DNA of 20,177 nt from an uncultured Bacteroidales bacterium. Lineage in GTDB: Bacteria; Bacteroidota; Bacteroidia; Bacteroidales; Paludibacteraceae. The notes below the pieces were generated by a model. That model did no database searches and was not told where the DNA came from. It worked only from the letters and a program-made list of their open reading frames with translations. The translations under genes and the position numbers were made by a program. Of this stretch, positions 7,120 to 15,468 are shown one piece after another (position 1 is the stretch's first letter; every line of letters begins with the position of its first letter). The DNA is taken from the NCBI GenBank assembly GCA_937916355.1, contig CALFTM010000093.1:1-20177 (forward strand), written 5' to 3'.

Positions 7120-8535
7120 ATGGATTTTGCAGTTGAAAAATACTTGGATAATAAGGTCTTTCGGATGATTTCGGAGGTTGCGGATGCGCAAGGGGTGGAG
7201 TGTTATGTGATAGGAGGATATGTCCGTGATATTTTTTTGGAGAGGCCTTCCAATGATATAGATGTGGTTGTGGTGGGGTCTGGCATTGAGGTAGCCGAGG
7301 CTTTTCATAAAGTTTGGAGAGGAAGTTCTTTGACGGTATTCAAAAATTTCGGAACTGCACAAGTGAAGTTGAAGCACATCGAGGTGGAGTTTGTCGGGGC
7401 GAGAAAGGAGTCGTACAGGGCAAATTCAAGAAATCCGATTGTTGAAAATGGTTCGTTGGAGGATGATCAGAACCGTCGTGATTTTACCATCAATGCGATG
7501 GCGATTTGTCTTAATAAAGAACGTTTTGGTGAGTTGGTGGATCCGTTCAATGGGATGGTGGATTTGGAAAACAAGATTATCCGCACTCCTTTGGATCCAG
7601 ATGTGACGTTTAGCGATGATCCGTTGCGGATGATGCGCTGTGTCCGTTTTGCCACACAACTCTCTTTTTTTATAGAGAAAGAGACTTTTGATGCGTTGTG
7701 TAGGATGAAGGAGCGCATTGAGATCATTTCAAAGGAGCGCATTGTGGACGAGTTGAACAAAATCATGCTCTCTCCTCGACCATCTTTAGGATTTGAGTTG
7801 CTGGAGCGTTGCGGATTGCTGGAGTTGATTCTACCTGAAATTCATGCTTTGTCTGCAACGGAGGAACATGATGGAAGAGGACATAAGAACAATTTCGCTC
7901 ATACGATGCAGGTGCTGGATAGTGTAGCGCAGGCTTCTGATGATTTATGGTTGCGGTGGGCCGCGCTTCTGCATGATGTAGGTAAACCAGCAACAAAGAA
8001 GTGGATCGACAAAGTGGGGTGGACTTTCTACAACCATAATTTTATTGGGGGTAGGATGGTGTCCAAGATCTTCAAACGTATGAAGATGCCGACGAATGAA
8101 AAGATGAAGTTCGTACAGAAGATGGTTCTCTTGCACATGCGTCCTATCGCATTAGTGGAGGATGTGGTGACAGACTCCGCTATCAGAAGATTGTTGTTTG
8201 ATGCAGGTGATGATATCGATGCGCTCATGACTCTTTGTAAGGCTGACATCACTTCAAAAAATGCGGAGAGGGTTCGTCGTTACAAAGAGAACTATGTGAA
8301 GGTGCAGCAGAAGATGAAAGAGATTGAGGAAAAAGATCGTGTGCGTAACTTCCAACCGCCTGTTTCAGGAGAGAAGATCATGGAGGTGTTTGGTCTTCCT
8401 CCATGTGCTGCAATTGGAAATTTGAAGAATGCGATAAAGGATGCCATTTTGGATGGAATCATCCCGAATGAGTACGATGCAGCTTTCGATTACATGTTAA
8501 AAAAGGCTGCCGAAATGGGGCTGGAAAAAAAATAA
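7120..8535 (+). CDS. cca: CCA-adding tRNA nucleotidyltransferase with HD domain
   Basis: Adds or repairs the 3' CCA of tRNAs in the cytosol using CTP and ATP; class II nucleotidyltransferase superfamily. Domains in order are: the catalytic head with GGYVRD (32-37) and the metal-binding aspartates in NDIDVVVVGSG (45-55); RRDFTINAMA (119-128); the DDPLRMMR motif (166-173) with RFATQL; and an HD phosphohydrolase region with GHKNNFAHT (254-262) and LLHDVGKPATK (283-293). At 471 residues it suits Bacteroidetes CCA/HD proteins. Some relatives are poly(A) polymerases, but the HD domain and overall pattern favour the CCA enzyme. The start has a promoter element 36 bases upstream. It is the first gene of a four-gene same-strand run ending with penicillin-binding protein 1C. 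Confidence 0.92.
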   Translation: MDFAVEKYLDNKVFRMISEVADAQGVECYVIGGYVRDIFLERPSNDIDVVVVGSGIEVAEAFHKVWRGSSLTVFKNFGTAQVKLKHIEVEFVGARKESYRANSRNPIVENGSLEDDQNRRDFTINAMAICLNKERFGELVDPFNGMVDLENKIIRTPLDPDVTFSDDPLRMMRCVRFATQLSFFIEKETFDALCRMKERIEIISKERIVDELNKIMLSPRPSLGFELLERCGLLELILPEIHALSATEEHDGRGHKNNFAHTMQVLDSVAQASDDLWLRWAALLHDVGKPATKKWIDKVGWTFYNHNFIGGRMVSKIFKRMKMPTNEKMKFVQKMVLLHMRPIALVEDVVTDSAIRRLLFDAGDDIDALMTLCKADITSKNAERVRRYKENYVKVQQKMKEIEEKDRVRNFQPPVSGEKIMEVFGLPPCAAIGNLKNAIKDAILDGIIPNEYDAAFDYMLKKAAEMGLEKK

Positions 8536-8552
8536 TTTAAATAAAGAATGTT

Positions 8553-8741
8553 ATGGATGGAATTTCTCATATTTTAGAACATGGCTCTGTTTTTAAAAAG
8601 TCGTCGGAAAAAAAAGATGACGGAAAGATAAAAACAAAGGCTAAACGAACCTCGTACATTAAAGGCACGCATGGCTCTGGTGCGGCAAAGATGAGAGCAG
8701 AATACAAGAAAAAGCGTCAGAATAGACATAAAAGAGGTTAG
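8553..8741 (+). CDS. Small highly basic protein of unknown function
   Basis: A 62-residue reading frame in the 218-base gap between the CCA enzyme and the large surface protein, 17 bases after one stop and 12 bases before the next start. The frame starts MDGISHILEHGSVFKK and ends YKKKRQNRHKRG. About a third of residues are Lys or Arg, with Gly/Ser in the middle (YIKGTHGSGAAKMRAEYKK). There is no signal peptide or hydrophobic helix. The composition resembles nucleic-acid- or ribosome-binding small proteins, but I recognise no family. Tight spacing in a co-directional run and lack of a better candidate in the gap support it as a gene. A chance open frame is still possible. Confidence 0.6.
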   Translation: MDGISHILEHGSVFKKSSEKKDDGKIKTKAKRTSYIKGTHGSGAAKMRAEYKKKRQNRHKRG

Positions 8742-8753
8742 TTTATTATCTGG

Positions 8754-11700
8754 ATGATTATGCGTAATAGTGATTGTTTTCATCTCTCTTCGTTTGTAGG
8801 CTTTTTAGTTTTTCTAATTTGTCTACTTAATGTTTCTCCTCTTTTTTCGTACTCTGTGTGGAATGGTTGTCCGGATTTCATGGATTTGAAAGCCCCTTAT
8901 GTACAGGCACTTTCTGGTGTCATGGAGGTGGGAAACCAGAACGCTCTTATGGATAAGGAGGGTGTGGTCGAGGGTCGACACACATTGATAGAGGAGAAGG
9001 CCGGCGATGTTTTTACTGGTAATCAATTGAGTACTTTGCCTGATGGGGAAAAGAGGGCCATTCGTTTAGGAAATGAACAAGTCGGGGGTGAGGTGGAGTC
9101 TATCGTATATCATTTTACGGTAGACCCTGACAATTCCCTGCTCTTCGTCAATTTTGCAGTTGTCTTGGAAGACCCCGGACATGAGTCTTTCTATCAACCT
9201 CGTTTTGTCATCAGAATAATGGACAAAGAGGGAAATCTGGTCTCTGATTGTGCCGAATATGATGTGTCGGCAGCGGCAGGTCTGGATGGTTTTCAGGACT
9301 ATCAAGGGAATAATTTTGTGGTCGTTCGTTGGAGAGATTGGACGAAAGTGGGCTTGGATCTTTCTCCTTATGCGAATCAAGAGGTGCAGGTACAGTTTGT
9401 AACCTACGATTGCGCATTGATGGGGCATTTCGGTTACGCCTATTTTACTGCTCATTGCGCTCCAAATAAGTTGGAAGTGAAGGAGTGTGGCGGAAATTTA
9501 TTTACAGTTTCAGCTCCGGAGGGGTTTGCTTCATACCGTTGGGATAATGGTGATACGACGAGGAGTACGACCCGCCGATTTTCTAACGAAGATATGAATC
9601 TCTATTGCGAGGTGACTTCTGTGACGGGCTGTACATTTGTGCAAAACGCTTTTGTTTCCGCAAATGCGGATTTTACAGAGTCTTTTTTTAAAGATACCAT
9701 TTGTCAGGGCGAAACCTACGAGCTTCATGGTTTCGGTCTGCCTCCACAACATACTGTCGGGACGACGATATTCAACAATCTGGTTTTAGACCCGACCACC
9801 TGTTCGGAGAGTGCGGAGGTGCAGCTTGAACTGACGGTTTTGCAACAGTTTTACGAAATAGAGGCTTCTATCTGTGAAGGAGAGGATTATAATGAAAATG
9901 GTTTTTCAATAATGCAGCCTCCGGTCGGGGTGCTTCTTGATACATTGTTTTTCTCAAAGGCTGATTTAGAGGGAGACAGACGTTGTGATAGCATCGTATG
10001 TCTAAAACTGAATGTCAGTGAGACGCTTCATTTAGATAATAAAATATCGGGAGATGTCACGCCGTGTACAGGTGTTCCGACTACCTATTTCATTGAAGGG
10101 AATGCCGCAGCTGCCAAATATAGTTGGACATTGTCCGAGAATGTGCAGGTGTTGAGTGGAGGAGGATCTCCGCAGATTGTCTTGTCGTTTACGGACGACC
10201 GTCCGGCTACTATTATCATAAAGGGGGAAAACGGTTGTGGTACAAATGCAGTCCCTCTCGATGTACAGCCGAGATTGTCTTATCATCAGATAATAAAAGA
10301 TACTGCTTGTGTCGGAGAGGTCTATTCAAAAAATAATTTCAATTTGGGGAAATTGATGCAAGCAGGCTATTTCACCTATACACAATCGCTTAAAACTTCA
10401 TTGGGCTGTGATAGTGTGGTAGTTTTAGGGTTGCATGTTTTTGTCTCACCGAGCGTGAAGATTGAAACAGAGGGTGAGTCTGCTGTTTTGTGTAGTTCCG
10501 ATCGTGTGGTGTTGAAGGCAGTGGGAGAGTCGGATAATATGATTTTTCATGATTGTGATTCTTTGCCTGTTGCGGTCGGCGACATCTATTTTTCTGATGG
10601 AACATTTGCTCATCCGAAAGAGTATGAAACGAAAGGGGAGGGAAAGAGTGCCGAGGGTGTGGTCTACTATGTCTCTCCAGATTTTGAATATGCTTTGGTT
10701 GCCTATAAGAAAAATTATGATGAGTACATTCGGTGGTCGACTGTGCGAATTGATGTGCCGGGGTTGACCAACCATACGCAGGTGCGAAAAGTTCTTTTAG
10801 ATGATGATGGTTATGCGAACACCGCTATTCTCAGGGCGGAAGGAAGTGCGCAAATGTATCCTGCTGCATGGGCGGTGGATTTCGACGAGGGATGGTATGT
10901 CCCTGCTATTGGAGAGATGAGGATTCTTTTTTCCGAAATAAATTGGATTAATCCCGTTCTTTCCTTGATAGGGGGAGAAGAACTTCCTTCCTATACGAAT
11001 GAATATTCAAAAGTCTATGATTATATCTCTTCTACGGAATTGGCGGCAGACTATTTTTGTTCTCAAAACTTAACCGGAGAGGTTATCGGAAATCCTAAAG
11101 GATCATATTCCTATTTGCGTCAGATAAAAAAGGTTACTTTGCAAAATCTTTTGCCAGAGCAAAAACCGAAAGTGAAAATCGGAGATTTGGTGCAAAATGA
11201 ATATGGAGAAAAAGGGGTGGCTTTTGATGTGCAGGCGGATGGAAGAACAGGTTATATGGTTGCATTGAAGGATGTTCCAATTTCTTGTATGTGGAGTTCC
11301 AAGTTGGTTGATATAGAGGAGTTGCCCAACCTATATCACATCGATGATCTTTTCGCTTCTCAGATATATGCGGAGTCGGATTGGCGGGGAGAGGAAAATA
11401 CAAAGATATTAAGGAAAAATTCTTTTAATGAAAATGATTGGGCTGTATGGGCAGTTGCTCTGGAAAAAGGGTGGTTTGTTCCTTCTGCTGGACAGTTGGG
11501 TTCTATCTATGCGCTTTTGCCGACGATCGATTCTTCTTTGGTCAGAAATGGTGGTGACGAGTTTGCGTATGACCACTATTGGTCATCCAGTGAGCGTACT
11601 GATTGGAATGGTTGGGCTTATGACATGGCGTTTGGAAACCTCGATGCGATAAGTAAGAATACATATCTTAATGTGCGTGCCATCTCCCGCTTTTCTGCTT

Positions 11701-12935
11701 GTGAACCTTATGTGGAGGTGTTAGACTCTTCTCTTGCATTCCAATGGCAGAGTGGTGAAAACACTCCGTTTATAGAGGTGACCCCAGAGGAGACCACAAC
11801 TTATACTGTTACTGCAACATCGAAGGAGGGTTGTTCTGTTTCTGCGTCGAAAACTTTGTTTGTGACGCAGAATGAAAAGATTGAGATTTGGGATACCATC
11901 TGTGCGGGTGAGGTATTCAAAAATGAATTTTTTGAGGTCTCGAAAGAGGGTGTTTACACTAAAATTGTGGAGAGTGATATGTGTAGTCAGGAGATTGTGT
12001 TGCATCTGGAAGTTGCAGAGAAATCGGAGGTGACAATTTTGGAGGCGCAAATTTGTCAGGGTGGCACATACAATAAAAATGGTTTCAATATCAAGGCTAC
12101 AGCCTCTGGCTTGTTTCGTGACACGAGTTTGTATTTGAACTCTACGGGTTGTGATAGCGTTGTTGTGTTGTATCTGAATGTTGCGGAAATGGAAAGAGAT
12201 ACAATCAGAAAGAAGATCTGTCAAAATGAGTCCTATTTTGAAAATGGTTTTTCAGTGACAGCCAATCAAAAAGCTGGTTTGCATTATTTTGTGCAGACTG
12301 TTGAAGGGACTGATGGGTGTGTCTCTTCTTTGACGCTTGCTTTGCAAGTGGATTCGGTTTTCCAGCGTTCGATCGTCGATTCTATATGTGGAAAAGAAAA
12401 GTATCTGAAATATGGTTTTGAGATAGAGGCAGAGGAGGCAGGCATCCATACGCATTATAGGACACTTCAAAGTAAATCAGGGTGTGATAGTACGGTGGCA
12501 CTCTCTCTGAAAGTGCTTCCAACTGATGAGACGATATTTACCGATACGATTGTGGTGGGTGAAAGTTATGAGAGTACGGATTTTATTTTGCCTGCACAAA
12601 CAGAATTGGGATGGCATAGTTTTTACAAACATTTGCAGAATAGCGCTGCTTGTGATAGTTTGTTGACTTTGAATCTATTGGTTGTAGGAGACGAGGATGT
12701 GGTGAATGTGCCGACTGCTTTTTCTCCTCAAAACCAAAACGGAGTGAATGATGTTTTCATGAAGGGATATGAAGTTTACATATACGATCGTTATGGTCTG
12801 TTGGTATGCCATTCAAATGATGGATGGGACGGAACGTACCGAGGTAAACTCGCGGATGCAGGAGTCTATATCTACAAACTCATATTCAAAAGCGGAAAAG
12901 AGAAGAGCGGAACTGTAGAGATTTTTAAAGAGTAG
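8754..12935 (+). CDS. Giant T9SS type B sorted surface protein with repeated modules
   Basis: A 1393-residue exported protein. The signal peptide (about 1-33: basic MRN start, core FVGFLVFLICLLNVSPLFS) leads to an N-terminal beta domain of about 250 residues starting at CPDFMDLKAPY. Eight ~45-residue modules of the type IC-x-GE-x-Y...NGF...GCDS-V-x-L-x-L-x-V start near residues 314, 372, 517, 1047, 1098, 1154, 1210 and 1265. A PKD-like domain (428-503) lies between modules 2 and 3. Two FISUMP/DUF1566-like domains (about 606-786 and 806-986; WYVPAIGEM, WFVPSAGQL, WSSSERTDW) lie between modules 3 and 4. The end (1316-1393; VPTAFSPQNQNGVNDVF, YDRYG, WDGTYRGK, GVYIYKL) is the gliding-motility-associated type B sorting domain. 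Role in adhesion or envelope is inferred; no enzyme motif is seen. An ATG at 8760 is an alternative start. Confidence 0.88.
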   Translation: MIMRNSDCFHLSSFVGFLVFLICLLNVSPLFSYSVWNGCPDFMDLKAPYVQALSGVMEVGNQNALMDKEGVVEGRHTLIEEKAGDVFTGNQLSTLPDGEKRAIRLGNEQVGGEVESIVYHFTVDPDNSLLFVNFAVVLEDPGHESFYQPRFVIRIMDKEGNLVSDCAEYDVSAAAGLDGFQDYQGNNFVVVRWRDWTKVGLDLSPYANQEVQVQFVTYDCALMGHFGYAYFTAHCAPNKLEVKECGGNLFTVSAPEGFASYRWDNGDTTRSTTRRFSNEDMNLYCEVTSVTGCTFVQNAFVSANADFTESFFKDTICQGETYELHGFGLPPQHTVGTTIFNNLVLDPTTCSESAEVQLELTVLQQFYEIEASICEGEDYNENGFSIMQPPVGVLLDTLFFSKADLEGDRRCDSIVCLKLNVSETLHLDNKISGDVTPCTGVPTTYFIEGNAAAAKYSWTLSENVQVLSGGGSPQIVLSFTDDRPATIIIKGENGCGTNAVPLDVQPRLSYHQIIKDTACVGEVYSKNNFNLGKLMQAGYFTYTQSLKTSLGCDSVVVLGLHVFVSPSVKIETEGESAVLCSSDRVVLKAVGESDNMIFHDCDSLPVAVGDIYFSDGTFAHPKEYETKGEGKSAEGVVYYVSPDFEYALVAYKKNYDEYIRWSTVRIDVPGLTNHTQVRKVLLDDDGYANTAILRAEGSAQMYPAAWAVDFDEGWYVPAIGEMRILFSEINWINPVLSLIGGEELPSYTNEYSKVYDYISSTELAADYFCSQNLTGEVIGNPKGSYSYLRQIKKVTLQNLLPEQKPKVKIGDLVQNEYGEKGVAFDVQADGRTGYMVALKDVPISCMWSSKLVDIEELPNLYHIDDLFASQIYAESDWRGEENTKILRKNSFNENDWAVWAVALEKGWFVPSAGQLGSIYALLPTIDSSLVRNGGDEFAYDHYWSSSERTDWNGWAYDMAFGNLDAISKNTYLNVRAISRFSACEPYVEVLDSSLAFQWQSGENTPFIEVTPEETTTYTVTATSKEGCSVSASKTLFVTQNEKIEIWDTICAGEVFKNEFFEVSKEGVYTKIVESDMCSQEIVLHLEVAEKSEVTILEAQICQGGTYNKNGFNIKATASGLFRDTSLYLNSTGCDSVVVLYLNVAEMERDTIRKKICQNESYFENGFSVTANQKAGLHYFVQTVEGTDGCVSSLTLALQVDSVFQRSIVDSICGKEKYLKYGFEIEAEEAGIHTHYRTLQSKSGCDSTVALSLKVLPTDETIFTDTIVVGESYESTDFILPAQTELGWHSFYKHLQNSAACDSLLTLNLLVVGDEDVVNVPTAFSPQNQNGVNDVFMKGYEVYIYDRYGLLVCHSNDGWDGTYRGKLADAGVYIYKLIFKSGKEKSGTVEIFKE

Positions 12936-12940
12936 TTGTG

Positions 12941-15253
12941 ATGTCGAAAATAGATCGCATTAAAACTTTTCTTTCAAACCATAAATTATTATGGAGGTGT
13001 TTTGTTTTTTCTTTTTTCCTCTTCTTGGGATTTTGGATTTTCCATTTTTTTTGTATGCCCAAGGTTTTGTTCGACAAACCTACTTCTACTGTGTTATTAG
13101 ACAATAGAGGAGACTTGTTGGCTGCACGCATCGCAGAGGATGGTCAGTGGCGTTTCCCCTCTACCGATACTCTTGATCATCGTTTTGTTGAATGTCTGTT
13201 GAATTACGAGGATCGTCGTTTTTTCTCTCATTGTGGTGTTGATGCCGTGGCAATCTTCCGAGCGATTAAAAAAAATATTCAAGAAGGTAGGTTTAGTGAA
13301 GGAGCAAGTACATTGACGATGCAAGTTGCCCGTATGGCAAGAGGAAACCAACCCAGAACATTAAAGAATAAGTTGATAGAGATGTTGTGGGCATTGGATA
13401 TTGAACTGACTTATTCGAAGGAGGATATTTTGAAATTGTATCTTTCAAATGCTCCTTTTGGTGGTAATATTGTTGGAATTGATGCTGCGGCATGGCGTTA
13501 TTTTCAACGAGATTTGAGTAGGCTTTCGTGGGCGGAATTATCAACTTTGGCGGTGTTGCCCAATTCTCCCTCTCTTATCCATTTGGGCAAAAATAGAGAG
13601 AGTTTGAAAAGGAAAAGGGATCTTCTTTTGAAGATACTGAATGATAGGGGTGTTTTGTCGAACGAGGAGTATAAACTCTCGTTGGCAGAAAGTCTTCCTG
13701 AAAAACCTTTCCCTCTGCCTAATTATACACCTCATCTGATCGATTATAGATCGAAAACTGAAAAAGGAAGTTTTGTCAGTACCTTTATCGATAAAAGAAC
13801 TCAAATACAAGTGCAGCGGCTGGCTGATGATTATAATGTTCGTTACCGTAATTCTAATCATGTTGACAATATAGCAGTCTTGGTGCTCGACGTGGAGAGT
13901 GGAGAACCGCTCGTCTATGTGGGGAACACCACCAATGTTTCGGTTGAGGCTTCTCATGTGGATATTATTCAAAGCGAAAGGAGTCCGGGTAGTACTTTAA
14001 AACCTTTTCTCTATGCTGCGATGATTAGCAACGGGTTGATAACCCCTAAAAGGTTGATTTCAGATACACCGCTCTCTATCAATGGTTTTACACCTCATAA
14101 TTTCAACAAGACATTTAGCGGTGCAGTGCATGCAGATGATGCGATAGTCCAGTCTTTGAATGTGCCGCTTGTGAGAATGCTTTCAAGCTATTCTGTAGGT
14201 CGTTTTATGGAGGATTTAAAGTGGTTGGGGATGAGAAGTTTGCGTTATGATGAAGACCATTATGGTGCATCTCTTATTTTAGGAGGAGCGGAGATTTCGT
14301 TGTGGGACCTGTGTCAGATGTATCGGCGTTTGGCTTATAATTTAAAAAAGGGAAAAATTACAGACGATACAGTTGATTGCCGAATTTCACGTTCTGCGAC
14401 ATGGTTTGCCTTTGATGCGATGTCCAAACTGAGTCGTCCGGAGGAGGAGGCGGATTGGCAACATTTTAGTTCGATGAAGAATATCGCATGGAAAACCGGA
14501 ACGAGTTGGGGAAGTCGGGATGCGTGGTCTGTAGGAATTACGTCCCGCTATATAGTAGGGGTATGGGTCGGTAATGCCACTGGAGAGGGTAGGGCTGGAC
14601 TTACCGGTGTGGGATTCGCCTCTCCTGTCATGTTTGATGTTTTTTCCCTGTTGGAAGATTCCGAATGGTTTTCTCCTCCATACGATGAAATGGTGCAGGT
14701 GAGGGTTTGCCGCAAAAGTGGTCATATCGCCTCTTCTATTTGCGACGATGTGTCGGTCGAATACCTCCCGAAAAGTGTGAACACAACACCTAATTGTCCT
14801 TATTGCAGATGGGTGCACCTCTCCAAGGATGGTAAGTGGCAAGTCAATTCTTCTTGTGTTCCCATTTCTGAAATTGAGACTAAATCATGGTTCGTATTGC
14901 CAGCAGCGCAAGAATATTACTACAAATTTCGTCATGCAGATTATCGTGTATTACCGCCATTTCGGGAAGATTGTGAGGGTGAAAAAGAAGATCAAGTTGA
15001 TTTGATTTATCCGGCTCACAATACAATTGTGGTGATTCCTCGAGGCTTTGATGGTACTCCAGAAAATATGGTTTGTGAGGCTGTTGCAAGACGACAAGAG
15101 GCTATTTTGTATTGGCATTTAGATCAGCAGTTTGTTGGAGAGACTAAAAATGGAATACATCAAATTAGTATGAATCCTCCTGTCGGAGAACACCTTCTCT
15201 CTATAGTCGATGACTTGGGTAATCGTAAAACTATTTCTTTTCGTGTAGAGTAG
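12941..15253 (+). CDS. pbpC: Penicillin-binding protein 1C (bifunctional peptidoglycan glycosyltransferase/transpeptidase)
   Basis: Inner-membrane, periplasm-facing peptidoglycan polymerase. One N-terminal membrane anchor (about 18-40) precedes a GT51 glycosyltransferase domain with NYEDRRFFSHCGVD (catalytic Glu), GASTLTMQVARM and LYLSNAPFGGNIVGIDAAA. The transpeptidase domain has SPGSTLKPF (SxxK serine), a QSLN motif for SxN, and KTGTSWG. A C-terminal BiPBP_C-like beta domain follows, typical of PBP1C, preceded by a cysteine-containing linker (VCRKSG, CPYCRW). About 770 residues is normal. I take the ATG at 12941, five bases after the upstream stop; an in-frame GTG at 12938 is also available. 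Co-transcription with the T9SS protein is likely. The alpha-2-macroglobulin gene that often accompanies pbpC is not adjacent here. Confidence 0.94.
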   Translation: MSKIDRIKTFLSNHKLLWRCFVFSFFLFLGFWIFHFFCMPKVLFDKPTSTVLLDNRGDLLAARIAEDGQWRFPSTDTLDHRFVECLLNYEDRRFFSHCGVDAVAIFRAIKKNIQEGRFSEGASTLTMQVARMARGNQPRTLKNKLIEMLWALDIELTYSKEDILKLYLSNAPFGGNIVGIDAAAWRYFQRDLSRLSWAELSTLAVLPNSPSLIHLGKNRESLKRKRDLLLKILNDRGVLSNEEYKLSLAESLPEKPFPLPNYTPHLIDYRSKTEKGSFVSTFIDKRTQIQVQRLADDYNVRYRNSNHVDNIAVLVLDVESGEPLVYVGNTTNVSVEASHVDIIQSERSPGSTLKPFLYAAMISNGLITPKRLISDTPLSINGFTPHNFNKTFSGAVHADDAIVQSLNVPLVRMLSSYSVGRFMEDLKWLGMRSLRYDEDHYGASLILGGAEISLWDLCQMYRRLAYNLKKGKITDDTVDCRISRSATWFAFDAMSKLSRPEEEADWQHFSSMKNIAWKTGTSWGSRDAWSVGITSRYIVGVWVGNATGEGRAGLTGVGFASPVMFDVFSLLEDSEWFSPPYDEMVQVRVCRKSGHIASSICDDVSVEYLPKSVNTTPNCPYCRWVHLSKDGKWQVNSSCVPISEIETKSWFVLPAAQEYYYKFRHADYRVLPPFREDCEGEKEDQVDLIYPAHNTIVVIPRGFDGTPENMVCEAVARRQEAILYWHLDQQFVGETKNGIHQISMNPPVGEHLLSIVDDLGNRKTISFRVE

Positions 15254-15408
15254 AGGGTTGAATTTCTAAAATAAATTATTGGTCTCATTATTAACGCCTT
15301 GTGCAAACTCGGACAAGATTTCTCCCCTAACAATGTGAATAGTCCCATGAAATAACACTTCTCATTGATTTCTCTTTTGAAGAAACAATTTTTGGGAAAT
15401 TTGAAAGT

Positions 15409-15446
15409 AAAAAAGGCTGCCAAATATTGTTGTTTGACAGCCCCTT
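15409..15446 (-). terminator. Rho-independent terminator of the phosphofructokinase gene
   Basis: Minus-strand RNA would form a stem GGCUGUCAAA/UUUGGCAGCC (arms 15433-15442 and 15415-15424, with one G-U pair), extended slightly by A/U pairs. A run of six U (15409-15414) follows. It sits 22 bases beyond the stop at 15469. The plus side has only a short CCCCTTTT, so use for pbpC is doubtful. Confidence 0.75.
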
Positions 15447-15468
15447 TTGTTATAATACTAATAGATCG

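Noticed and set aside
11721..12224. 167-codon minus-strand open frame
   Set aside because: Fully antisense to the T9SS surface gene; Cys/Arg/His/Thr-rich shadow composition and no family resemblance.
9690..12690. Repeats in the T9SS gene as a possible CRISPR or DNA-level tandem repeat
   Set aside because: The repetition is at protein level only; nucleotide copies are too diverged and irregularly spaced.
13541..13972. 143-codon minus-strand open frame
   Set aside because: Antisense shadow of pbpC with no recognisable domain.
15254..15408. Possible tRNA or small RNA gene after pbpC
   Set aside because: No cloverleaf, CCA end or stable hairpin apart from the phosphofructokinase terminator further right.
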